Under the pieces are notes generated by a model, which saw nothing but the letters and a program-made list of their open reading frames with translations, did no database searches and was not told where the DNA came from. A stretch of DNA of 64,000 nt from Streptoalloteichus hindustanus. Its GTDB lineage: Bacteria > Actinomycetota > Actinomycetes > Mycobacteriales > Pseudonocardiaceae. Below are positions 56,936 through 64,000 of this stretch, piece after piece. Where the stretch lies: positions 620,001-684,000 of the forward strand of contig NZ_FQVN01000002.1 of the NCBI RefSeq assembly GCF_900129375.1, written 5' to 3'. The number at the start of each line of letters is the position of its first letter. Position 1 is the stretch's first letter. A program made the translations under genes and the position numbers.

Positions 56936-59900
56936 ATGCGCTTCGGGGTACTGGGTCCACTGGCCCTGTGGACCGAGGACGGGACCCCGGTCAAGATCCC
57001 CGAGCTGAAGGTTCGCGCCCTGCTGGCCGACCTGCTGGTCAACGCCGGTCGTCCCGTCGCGGTGGACCGGCTGGTCGACGACCTCTGGGGGGACGAGCAG
57101 CCGGCGAACCCGGTGGCCGCGCTCCAGACGAAGGTGTCCCAGCTCCGCCGCGTGCTGTCCTCGGCGGGGGAGGGCGGTCGCGACCTCGTCCAGTCGCGCC
57201 CGCCCGGCTACCAGCTGCGCGTCGACGCCGACGCCCTCGACGCCCACCAGTTCCGGGCGCTCACCACGCGCGCGTTGGACGACGGCGACCCGCGCCGCCG
57301 CGCGACCGTGATCTCCGACGCGCTCGCGCTGTGGCGCGGGTCCGCCTTCGCCGACTTCGCCGACCACCCGTTCGCGGTCGCCGCCGCGGCCCGGTTGGAG
57401 GAGGAACGGCTCGTCGCGGTCGAGGAGCTGGCCGAGGCCCGGTTGCTGCTCGGCGAGCACAGCCTGCTGGTGGGCGAACTCGGCGACCTGGTCGCCCGGC
57501 ACCCCCTGCGGGAACGGCTGCGCGCCGCGCAGATGCGCGCGCTCTACCGGGCCGGCCGGCGCGCGGAGGCGCTGGCCAGCTACGCCGAGCTGCGCGCCCG
57601 GCTGGCCGACGAGCTGGGCCTGGACCCCGGGCCCGAGCTGGCCGCCCTGCACCAGGCCATCCTGCGGGACCAGGCGACCGAGGCGCCGCCGAGGACCCCG
57701 GTGACATCCGCGGCCCGGCCGGGCTCGAACCTGCCGACGCCGCTCACCGAGCTGGTGGGCCGCGCCGAGTCCGTGGTCGAGGTGACCAAGGCGCTCGGCG
57801 CGGCCCGACTGGTCACCCTGGTCGGCCCCGGCGGGGTGGGCAAGACCCGGCTCGCGCTGGAGAGCGCGGCCCGGCTGGCCGGCTCGTTCCCGGACAGCGC
57901 CTGGCTGGTGGAGCTGGCGGGGCAGGCGACCTCCCCGGCGCTCGGCACGGTCGGCGACGTGGCCGAGGTGGTCACCGCCGCCCTCGACATCCGGGACGAC
58001 GTCGCCGGCGACCGGGGAGTCCCCGCCCCGCTGGCCGACCGGCTCGTGACGGCGTTGCGCGGCAAGCGGATGCTGCTGGTGCTGGACAACTGCGAGCACG
58101 TCGTGGAGCCGGTCGCCGAGCTGGTCGGCCGGCTGCTGCGCGCCGCGCCCGAGCTGCGCGTGCTCGCGACCAGCCGGTCGGCGTTGGGCCTGTCCGGCGA
58201 GGTCGTCTGGCCGGTGCCGCCGCTGGAGCTGCCCGCCCCCGAGCACGCCGACGACCCCACCGAGCTGGCCCGCTCCAGCGCCGTGCGCCTGTTCGTCGCC
58301 CGGGCCTGCGCCGCCGTGCCGACCTTCGAGCTGACCAGCGACAACGCCGCCGACGTCGCCACGCTGTGCGCCCGGCTGGACGGCATCCCGCTGGCGCTGG
58401 AGCTGGCCGCCACCCGCGTGCGCACCCTGGGGTTGCGGGGCCTGGTGTCCCGGCTGCACGACCGGTTCCGCGTGCTGGCCAACGGTTTGCGCGGGGTGCC
58501 GCCCCGGCAGCAGACCCTGCGCGGGGTGATCGACTGGAGCTGGGACCTGCTCACCGAGCCCGAGCGGGCGGTGCTGCGGCGCCTGTCCGTGCACGCCGAC
58601 GGCGGCGCCCTGCCGGCGGTCGAGGCGGTGTGCTCCGGCGACGGCGTGGCCCGTGAGGACGTGCTCGACCTGCTCGCCCGCCTGGTCGACCGGTCGCTCG
58701 TGGTGCTGGTCGAGCGGGCCGACGGGCCGCGCTACCGGATGCTGGAGTCGGTCGCCGAGTACGGCGCGGACCGGCTGGCCGAGGCCGGGGAGACCGACGC
58801 GGCGCGCGCCCGGCACCGCGCGTACTACCTCGGCTTCGCCGAGCACGCCGACACCTGGCTGCGCGGCCACGGCCAGCGGCAGTGGCTGGAGCGGATCGAC
58901 GCCGAGGTGCCGAACCTGCGGCGCGCGCTGGACGACGCCGTGTGCTCCGGCGCGGCCGACGACGCGTTGCGCCTGGTCAACGCGATGGCCTGGTACTGGT
59001 TCCTGCGCGGCCGACGCGGTGAGGCGGTGCGCGCCTTCGACGTGGCACTGGCCGTGCCGGGCGGTGAGCTGCCCGCCGTGCGCGCCGCCGTGGTCGCGTG
59101 GCGGGCGGGGTTCGCGATGCGCGCCGGGCTCGACGACGGACCCCGGCTGGCGGCGGCGGCCGAAGCGGCGTTCCGCGGCTACGACGGGGTCGACGACCCG
59201 CGGGGTCGCGCCCGCGCCGAGTGGTTCCTCGCGTTCGCGCACTGGGGCATCGGCGAGCTGTCGATCGGGGAGCGGTGGATCGAGTCGAGCCTGGCCCGCT
59301 CCCGCGAGCTGGGCGACCGGTGGGGCGAGGCGGCGGCGCTGACCGCCAGGGCCAGGCTCGCCCTGGGCCGGGGCGACCTGCGCGCGCTGCGCCGGGACGG
59401 CGAGGCGAGCCTCGCCCTGTTCCGCGAGCTCGGCGACCGGTGGGGCCAGGTGCGGGCCACCGAGATGCTCTGCGCGCACGCCGAGATCAGCGGCGACTAC
59501 CGGCTCGCGCACCAGCTCAACCACGACGGGCTGCGCGCCGCCGAGGAGCTCGGGCTGTGGTCCGAGGTCGCGCACCGGCTCTCGATCTTCGGTCGGATCG
59601 CCCTGCTGGAGCGGGACTTCGCGGCGGCGGCGGAGTTCCACGGCCGGAGCCGGCGGTTGGCCGTGGAGCAGTCCGACCAGCTCATGGAGCAGTTCGCCGA
59701 GGTGGGGCTGGCGCTGGGCGCGCGCAGGCAGGGCGACCTCGACGCCGCCGAGGAGCACCTGCTGGCCTGGCTGGACTGGAACCGCCGGCTCGACGGGGAC
59801 GCGGGAGTCGCGTTGATCCTGGCCGAGCTGGGGTTCGTCGCCGAGCAACGCGGTGATGCGGAGCGGGCGCGTCGGCTGCACCTGGAGGGGCTGCGCGCCG

Positions 59901-60202
59901 CCAAGGCGACGGGCGACCCGCGGGCGGTGGCGTTGGCGGTGGAGGGACTGGCCGGGGCGCTGTCGGCGGCGGGGGAGCACGACCGCGCCGCGCGGCTGCT
60001 CGGCGCGGCGGACGCGGCCCGGGTGTCGGTGGGAGCGCCGCTGCCGGCGGCCGAACGCGACGACGTCGACCGCGTCGCGGCGAGGATTCGCGACGCCCTG
60101 GGGGCCGACGCGTTCTCGGCCGCGTTCGCGCGGGGCGCGGAGCTGGCGGTCGACGACGTGGTGGACGCCGTGCGGGCCCTGCTCGACGAGCTTGACGACT
60201 GA
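56936..60202 (+). CDS. Large SARP-ATPase transcriptional regulator
   Basis: A 1088-residue regulator. N-terminal winged helix (about 1-95: FGVLGPLALW, LQTKVSQLRRVLS, GYQLRVDAD), BTAD (about 100-245), STAND ATPase from about 275 with P-loop VGPGGVGKTRLA, Walker B RMLLVLDNCEHV and the Arg-finger-like ATSRSALG, winged helix near 525-600 (WDLLTEPERAVLRRLSV), then helical repeats to the end. This is the group that combines a SARP head with an ATPase like that of LAL regulators. The ATG is preceded by GGGGG at short distance. It is the partner in type of the gene at 52509 but not a close copy. Confidence 0.92.
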   Translation: MRFGVLGPLALWTEDGTPVKIPELKVRALLADLLVNAGRPVAVDRLVDDLWGDEQPANPVAALQTKVSQLRRVLSSAGEGGRDLVQSRPPGYQLRVDADALDAHQFRALTTRALDDGDPRRRATVISDALALWRGSAFADFADHPFAVAAAARLEEERLVAVEELAEARLLLGEHSLLVGELGDLVARHPLRERLRAAQMRALYRAGRRAEALASYAELRARLADELGLDPGPELAALHQAILRDQATEAPPRTPVTSAARPGSNLPTPLTELVGRAESVVEVTKALGAARLVTLVGPGGVGKTRLALESAARLAGSFPDSAWLVELAGQATSPALGTVGDVAEVVTAALDIRDDVAGDRGVPAPLADRLVTALRGKRMLLVLDNCEHVVEPVAELVGRLLRAAPELRVLATSRSALGLSGEVVWPVPPLELPAPEHADDPTELARSSAVRLFVARACAAVPTFELTSDNAADVATLCARLDGIPLALELAATRVRTLGLRGLVSRLHDRFRVLANGLRGVPPRQQTLRGVIDWSWDLLTEPERAVLRRLSVHADGGALPAVEAVCSGDGVAREDVLDLLARLVDRSLVVLVERADGPRYRMLESVAEYGADRLAEAGETDAARARHRAYYLGFAEHADTWLRGHGQRQWLERIDAEVPNLRRALDDAVCSGAADDALRLVNAMAWYWFLRGRRGEAVRAFDVALAVPGGELPAVRAAVVAWRAGFAMRAGLDDGPRLAAAAEAAFRGYDGVDDPRGRARAEWFLAFAHWGIGELSIGERWIESSLARSRELGDRWGEAAALTARARLALGRGDLRALRRDGEASLALFRELGDRWGQVRATEMLCAHAEISGDYRLAHQLNHDGLRAAEELGLWSEVAHRLSIFGRIALLERDFAAAAEFHGRSRRLAVEQSDQLMEQFAEVGLALGARRQGDLDAAEEHLLAWLDWNRRLDGDAGVALILAELGFVAEQRGDAERARRLHLEGLRAAKATGDPRAVALAVEGLAGALSAAGEHDRAARLLGAADAARVSVGAPLPAAERDDVDRVAARIRDALGADAFSAAFARGAELAVDDVVDAVRALLDELDD

Positions 60203-60235
60203 CTGATCGCGGTCGGCGCGGTGCGCGGGTAAGGC

Positions 60236-60273
60236 GCGGGGGCGCCACCCGTGGGGATGGGTGGCGCCCCCGC
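60236..60273 (+). terminator. Hairpin terminator after the second large SARP gene
   Basis: A perfect 15-bp stem, GCGGGGGCGCCACCC with GGGTGGCGCCCCCGC, and an 8-nt loop. No T-tract. Confidence 0.8.
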
Positions 60274-60517
60274 ATCGGTGTCGGTCGGGTGGCTGCCCTC
60301 CCGCCGTCTCCCCTCGGATCGCGACCATGGACCGATCCCGCACGGACCTCCCGGTGGCTCACACCCTGTCGCCAGGGTGCGGGAGGACCGCTTCCGGTGG
60401 GGAGAACGACGTTCCGGTTGGGTCGACCGACCCCGGATCTCGAACACCGCCGCAGGACTGGGGGGCTCCGGCGGTGTCGAGAACCTCGTCGGCGGCGGCC
60501 GGGCCGCCGCGCGGACG

Positions 60518-61420
60518 TCAGCTGTCCGAGGGCTTACGCAGCACCTCGATCATGGCCGAGTAGTTGCCCTCGCCGTGGCCGGCCTCGACCGTGGCGGCCA
60601 GCATCTGCCGCAGGAAGCTCGGCACGAGGGTGCTGATGCCCTGGCTGCGGCTGGTCTCCACGAGGTGGTCCGCCGCGTTGAGGTTCATCTGCACGGTGCC
60701 CGCGTCGCCCGGGTACACGCCGGTGTCCAGGTCCTTGGTCATCGAGTGCAGGATCGGCGTCACCACCGACGGGACGAGCCAGTCCAGCGCGACGGGCGCG
60801 AACTCGGCCGCGGTGGCCTTCGCGGTGCCGACCAGCGCGGCGGCGTGCAGGTAGCCGTTCGCCATCGCCCACATCAGGCCGAGCAGGGCGGTGTTGTACA
60901 GCACCGCCAGCCCCGGGTCCGCGCCGAGGAACTTGTGGTCGCCGCCCAGCGACTTCAGCGCCGCGAGCTGGGCGTCGTAGACCGGCCGCGAGCCGCTGTA
61001 GAAGAACACCGCGTGCTCGGTGCCGATCAGGTTGGTCGGCACCATGATCGTGCCGTCCAGGTAGGCGGCGCCGAAGCCGGCGGCCAGCCCGACCGCCTCG
61101 CGCGCCTCGTCCGGCGTGCTGGAGGACAGGTTGACCACGGTGCGGCCGGCCAGCGCGGAGCCGGCGCCCTCGATGATCGCCTTCGCCGATGGGTAGTCCG
61201 TGACGCAGATGACCAGCAGCGGGCTCGCCTCGCCGGCCTCGGTCAGCGTCGTGGCGTGCCGGGCGCCCCTGGCGACCAGCGGCTCGGCCTTGGCGGCCGT
61301 CCGGTTCCACACCGTGGTGGGGTTGCCGGCGGCGAGGAAGGCCTCGGCCAGCGCGGCGCCCATCGGGCCCAGGCCGGCGACGGTCACCGGCGCGAGGTCG
61401 CCGCGTGCGGTCTCGTCCAT
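60518..61420 (-). CDS. Imine reductase-like NADPH oxidoreductase
   Basis: A 300-residue member of the beta-hydroxyacid dehydrogenase superfamily, imine reductase branch. The Rossmann motif is VTVAGLGPMGAALAEAFLAAG and the NADPH-phosphate loop is VWNRTAAKAEPL. Where hydroxyacid dehydrogenases have the catalytic Lys in GxxGxGxxxKxxxN, this sequence reads AVLYNTALLGLMWAM, lacking that Lys, as imine reductases do. The C-terminal helices form a swapped dimer. GAGGAA lies 9 nt before the ATG. The natural substrate is unknown; cyclic imines of secondary metabolism are likely. Confidence 0.85.
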   Translation of the reverse strand: MDETARGDLAPVTVAGLGPMGAALAEAFLAAGNPTTVWNRTAAKAEPLVARGARHATTLTEAGEASPLLVICVTDYPSAKAIIEGAGSALAGRTVVNLSSSTPDEAREAVGLAAGFGAAYLDGTIMVPTNLIGTEHAVFFYSGSRPVYDAQLAALKSLGGDHKFLGADPGLAVLYNTALLGLMWAMANGYLHAAALVGTAKATAAEFAPVALDWLVPSVVTPILHSMTKDLDTGVYPGDAGTVQMNLNAADHLVETSRSQGISTLVPSFLRQMLAATVEAGHGEGNYSAMIEVLRKPSDS

Positions 61421-61976
61421 GGTTGGTGTTCCTCTCTGGGCCGGATCCCCCCGGACCCGGCGGGCAACTCGCTGAACTCGGGATCGCCTCCAGCGTGTCC
61501 GAAGGGCCTTCGGGTTCTCTTTCGGTCGGCTTTCGGCCGGCGTTCGGTCGCCCCCGCCGGGTCGTGAGCGCGTCGAAAGGCCAGGTGAACGGATTGCGCT
61601 CCGTCACCGTGGACCAGGCGGAGCCGTCTGCTGGCCCGCGCTCTGCTGCTTGCCCAGTCGGTGAACAGGCGGGGTCGGAGAAGCCTCCGCACAGGCGCGG
61701 GCGGGGGAGGAACGCCGACCGGCTCGGCGACCCCCCGGTTGGCAGGCTCGGAGCCGGCGAAGCTGGCGAGAAGAAAGGCACGCAACCGTGATCACGTGAG
61801 TGAATGCCTTGGAACAGGGCGAAATGGGCGCCTTCAGTTTCAGGAACATGGAGACGACTGGTAAGTCAGGTGTCCCGTGTGCGGAATGAGATGGGCCGGC
61901 GGCAGTGAGATCGTCGAACCGCACGAAGACCTGCGAGCACCTTCTTCGTCCAACAGATAGCTGCTGACGACGATGT
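61421..61976. other. Intergenic region, no gene seen
   Basis: About 550 bp between the imine reductase start and the terminator of the CHAP gene. GC drops in the 61780-61960 part. No frame shows protein character and no repeats were noticed. Confidence 0.45.
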
Positions 61977-62012
61977 GCGACCGGGCGGGGACGTGGGTCC
62001 CCACCCGGTCGC
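61977..62012 (-). terminator. Hairpin terminator of the CHAP hydrolase gene
   Basis: A 16-bp stem with one mismatch, GCGACCGGGCGGGGAC with GTCCCCACCCGGTCGC, and a 4-nt loop, 21 nt after the stop. Confidence 0.75.
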
Positions 62013-62033
62013 GCCGCCAGCCGGGGCGCGGCG

Positions 62034-62756
62034 TCAGGGCCGGACGCCGCCGTAGAAGGTCTTGCTGCTCAGGGCGCGGGTGACCCGCTTGACCTGGTTC
62101 GAGGCGTTGCCCTCGATCAGGGTCACCTTGCCCTTCTTGAGGTCGAACTTCTCCACGATGCCGATGTGCTTGCTGGTGCTGGGCTTCGACGGGCCGGTGC
62201 CCAGCAGCAGCGAGTCGCCCTTGGCCAGCTTGCGCAGCTTCGACTTGCCGTAGGCCTTCTTGTGCCGCTGGCCCCACTTGTAGACGTCGCCGGTGAAGGC
62301 GTACTGCGGGATGTCCACGCCGGCCTTGCGCCAGACCCAGGTCGAGAACAGGGAGCACCAGGACACGCACCGCTTCGAGTACTTCTGGCAGTTGCTGCCC
62401 GGCGGCTTCTCCTTGGTGCCGATCTCCTTCCGCGCGATCGACACGATCTTGTCCCGCCGGCTCGCGGCCACGGTCTCGTCGGTCGCGGTGTCGTCCGGCG
62501 CCGCGTCCGGCTCCGCCTCCAGCCGGGCCCTGTCCTCCTCCAGGAACTTCGCCAGCTCCGCGCCGGTGAGCTGCTGGCCGTCGAGGTGCTCGACCTCCAG
62601 CACGGCCGGCGCGACCGCGTCCGGGTCGGCGTCGGTCCCGGCGGCGGCCACCGGCGCGGTGGCGACGACCGAGCCGAGCACCAGGCTCGCGCCGACGCCG
62701 AGCATCGTGAGGCCGCGGGCCAGGCGGCGGGCCACGCCCAGGTCCTTCTTGTCCAT
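62034..62756 (-). CDS. Secreted CHAP-domain peptidoglycan hydrolase
   Basis: A 240-residue exported protein. A signal peptide (about 1-39, RRLARGL then a hydrophobic core, AAAG) is followed by an acidic linker and a CHAP domain (about 105-240). The catalytic Cys is in CVSWCSLFSTWVW, His in SKHIGIVE and the third residue in IEGNAS. CHAP enzymes are amidases or endopeptidases that cut wall peptides. GAGGGGACG precedes the ATG. The family often has complex upstream control; a triple direct repeat lies 140 bp upstream. Confidence 0.88.
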   Translation of the reverse strand: MDKKDLGVARRLARGLTMLGVGASLVLGSVVATAPVAAAGTDADPDAVAPAVLEVEHLDGQQLTGAELAKFLEEDRARLEAEPDAAPDDTATDETVAASRRDKIVSIARKEIGTKEKPPGSNCQKYSKRCVSWCSLFSTWVWRKAGVDIPQYAFTGDVYKWGQRHKKAYGKSKLRKLAKGDSLLLGTGPSKPSTSKHIGIVEKFDLKKGKVTLIEGNASNQVKRVTRALSSKTFYGGVRP

Positions 62757-62898
62757 CTCGTCCCCTCAGCCGCTGTCGTCCACCGGCTCCTGTCCGGGGC
62801 CGGTCGCGTTCTCCGCTGGGGCCGACGGTGGCCGGGGCCGCCTAAGGTTCGGCAAAGGAACGGGAAAGGGGCAGGTCAGGCCGGAGGTTCCGAGGTTG

Positions 62899-62931
62899 GG
62901 TGATGGCCTGGTGATGGCCTGGTGATGGCTT
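62899..62931. repeat. Three 11-bp direct repeats upstream of the CHAP gene
   Basis: GGTGATGGCCT, GGTGATGGCCT and GGTGATGGCTT follow without gaps. An 11-bp period of 7-bp half-sites is the known geometry of SARP operators. It lies about 145 bp before the CHAP start. Confidence 0.6.
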
Positions 62932-63067
62932 GGCGGTGCGAGGGGGGAGCGATGCCGCTCTCCGGCCTCGCCCTCGGCGGCGCCGAACGCGCGGCGGCCA
63001 CCGGAACCCGGAATGTCCACTGTAGACAGTGACTCTTTCCCGGAATCTGTCGGAGATCTGCCGATGT

Positions 63068-63080
63068 GTCCATTGTGGAC
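63068..63080. repeat. Palindrome GTCCATTGTGGAC upstream of the CHAP gene
   Basis: Perfect copy; an imperfect one (GTCCACTGTAGAC) sits 53 bp away at 63015-63027. Confidence 0.75.
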
Positions 63081-63243
63081 TCAGATCACCGGGTCGTCCC
63101 AGAACGGCGCCGGGCCGAGGGGCTCTCGTGGCGGCGCCGGACACGGGGACGTCACGAGCTCCGGTGGGCTGGCTGGAGCCTGCCACCCAGTCCACCGGAG
63201 CGGATTCTGACGGATTGCCAGGGGAGGATCCCCGGACCGGCGA

Positions 63244-63591
63244 CTAACTCCGCGCGACGTCGTTCGCGCGTGACCGCGCCGCGATCGGGGCGCCGGCGAG
63301 ATCCTCCTCGTTGCAGAGCAGCTTCACCTCGTAGTACGGAGCGCCCTCGCGGTCGTCGTAGTCGAGGTGGACCGCCAGGACGTCGAGGGGCTCGCCGAGC
63401 CACCCCTGCGCCTCGCGGAGCCAGGCGGCGCTCCGCTCCAGGGCGGTGGGCAGGTCGTCGTCCCTGAACACCACCGGCCGGTAGGGGACCTCGTGGACCT
63501 GGTCCTGCGGGTGCGCCGGATGGGGAAGGCCGAGGGCCAGACCCGACTCGTCGAGGTGGAGCTTGATCCCGTCCTCCTGCTTGTCAGCCAC
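63244..63591 (-). CDS. Small acidic hypothetical protein
   Basis: A 115-residue cytosolic protein I do not recognise. It has a strand-rich N-terminus (KLHLDESGLALGLPHPAHP), a helix (LPTALERSAAWLREAQGWL) and then VLAVHLDYDDREGAPYYEVKL. The predicted alternation of strands and one helix suggests a compact alpha/beta domain. The GTG start has only a weak upstream site. It is divergent from the P5C dehydrogenase gene and convergent with nothing nearby. Codon use is normal for the window. Confidence 0.6.
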   Translation of the reverse strand: MADKQEDGIKLHLDESGLALGLPHPAHPQDQVHEVPYRPVVFRDDDLPTALERSAAWLREAQGWLGEPLDVLAVHLDYDDREGAPYYEVKLLCNEEDLAGAPIAARSRANDVARS

Positions 63592-63676
63592 CCGGACAGG
63601 GTCCCCGTGGGGCTGGCGGAACGCAACCGCGCTGCCACGGCGCGTGCGGGCGATGCCGGAGGGCGAGCCCCGGCCC

Positions 63677-63705
63677 TTGACGCTGGCAGAGGCGTTATAT
63701 ACAAC
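63677..63705 (+). promoter_or_regulatory. Promoter of the P5C dehydrogenase gene
   Basis: TTGACG and TACAAC are 17 bp apart in a locally AT-rich patch (GTTATATACAAC), which stands out in this GC background. Transcription would start about 40 nt before the GTG. Confidence 0.6.
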
Positions 63706-63753
63706 ACCTCAGGTACGGGCCGGCCGCGCCCGCTGAGCGAAGGGACATGCACG

Positions 63754-64000
63754 GTGACGTATCCGGTGGACGGGGTGACGGCGCTCCCCGAGGCCTACAA
63801 CGAGCCGGTCCGGGAGTACCGCCCCGGCGGTGCCGACGCGCGGGCGCTGCGCGCCGAGCTGACCCACCAGCTCGGCCAGACCGTGGAGATCCCGTCGTTC
63901 GTCAACGGCCGGGCCCTGCACGGCGGCGGCCGGCGGATCGAGGTCCGGGCCCCGCACGACCGGTCGGCGCTGCTCGGCGTCGCCCACGGGGTCAGCGCCC
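63754..64000 (+). CDS. Delta-1-pyrroline-5-carboxylate dehydrogenase, N-terminal part (cut by window end)
   Basis: The first 82 residues of an aldehyde dehydrogenase-type protein. The segment ALPEAYNEPVREYRPGGADA followed by LTHQLGQTVEIPSFVNGRAL and EVRAPHDRSALLG matches the N-terminal arm of RocA/PruA-type enzymes, which oxidise glutamate semialdehyde to glutamate in proline and ornithine breakdown. The catalytic Cys and Glu lie beyond the window. The GTG has AAGGGA about 10 nt upstream; an ATG at 63747 is in another frame. Confidence 0.75.
   Translation, partial: MTYPVDGVTALPEAYNEPVREYRPGGADARALRAELTHQLGQTVEIPSFVNGRALHGGGRRIEVRAPHDRSALLGVAHGVSA

Noticed and set aside
56762-60343. Very long minus-strand frame opposite the large SARP gene (1193 codons)
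   Set aside because: Gln/Arg/Val/Gly-rich shadow sequence of a high-GC gene; the plus strand has clear domains.
62757-63243. c-di-AMP (ydaO-type) riboswitch upstream of the CHAP gene
   Set aside because: Looked for because such hydrolases often have one; the conserved blocks are not there.

Overview
The window is very GC-rich actinobacterial DNA with GTG/TTG starts, ATGA/GTGA overlaps and TTA codons confined to special genes. An ESX/WXG100-EspG operon, several SARP-type regulators and a complete nebramycin/kanamycin-type aminoglycoside cluster point to the Pseudonocardiales. The closest genus I can suggest is Streptoalloteichus, because the carbamoyltransferase has the same length as, and reads very like, what I recall of TobZ. 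The genus is inference.

Layout. 0-6.2 kb: a DUF4132 protein, the broken 3' end of an S9 peptidase, and a secreted GH18 chitinase with a DasR-like operator. 6.6-14.6 kb: one six-gene minus-strand operon built around a single A-T-reductase NRPS-like enzyme, with two sister P450s, two methyltransferases and a flavin-type oxidase. I cannot assign it to a described pathway and consider it the best candidate for an undescribed system. 15-22 kb: a stress or hypoxia-like group (Acg-type nitroreductase, CBS protein, universal stress protein, broken acetyltransferase) interrupted by an intergenic repeat family present in three copies. 22-30.3 kb: a TipA-like MerR regulator with a textbook operator, then a catabolic-looking operon (glutamine synthetase-like ligase, class III aminotransferase, FluG-type amidohydrolase, M20 amidohydrolase) and a secreted PQQ-type propeller.

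31.2-47.1 kb: the aminoglycoside cluster. In order it holds a scyllo-inosamine dehydrogenase, MFS exporter, 6'-aminotransferase, 6'-dehydrogenase, O-carbamoyltransferase, DOI aminotransferase, 2-deoxy-scyllo-inosose synthase, kanosamine dehydrogenase, second glycosyltransferase, deacetylase, kanosamine aminotransferase, a His-rich unknown and the first glycosyltransferase. Together they can build 2-deoxystreptamine, paromamine, neamine, a kanamycin-B-like pseudotrisaccharide and its carbamate. The 3'-deoxygenation pair AprD3/AprD4 and a ribosomal methyltransferase are not in this window.

47.3-64 kb: a PPE/WXG100/EspG operon, a scar with a transposase remnant between degenerate direct repeats, a regulator block (short SARP, leaderless Lrp/AsnC, two large SARP-ATPase regulators), an APH-like phosphotransferase, an imine reductase, a secreted CHAP hydrolase, a small hypothetical protein and the start of a P5C dehydrogenase gene cut by the window end.

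Across the whole window a 13-bp palindrome, GTCCA-N3-TGGAC, recurs far more often than chance, in genes and between them. All counts and comparisons were made by eye.
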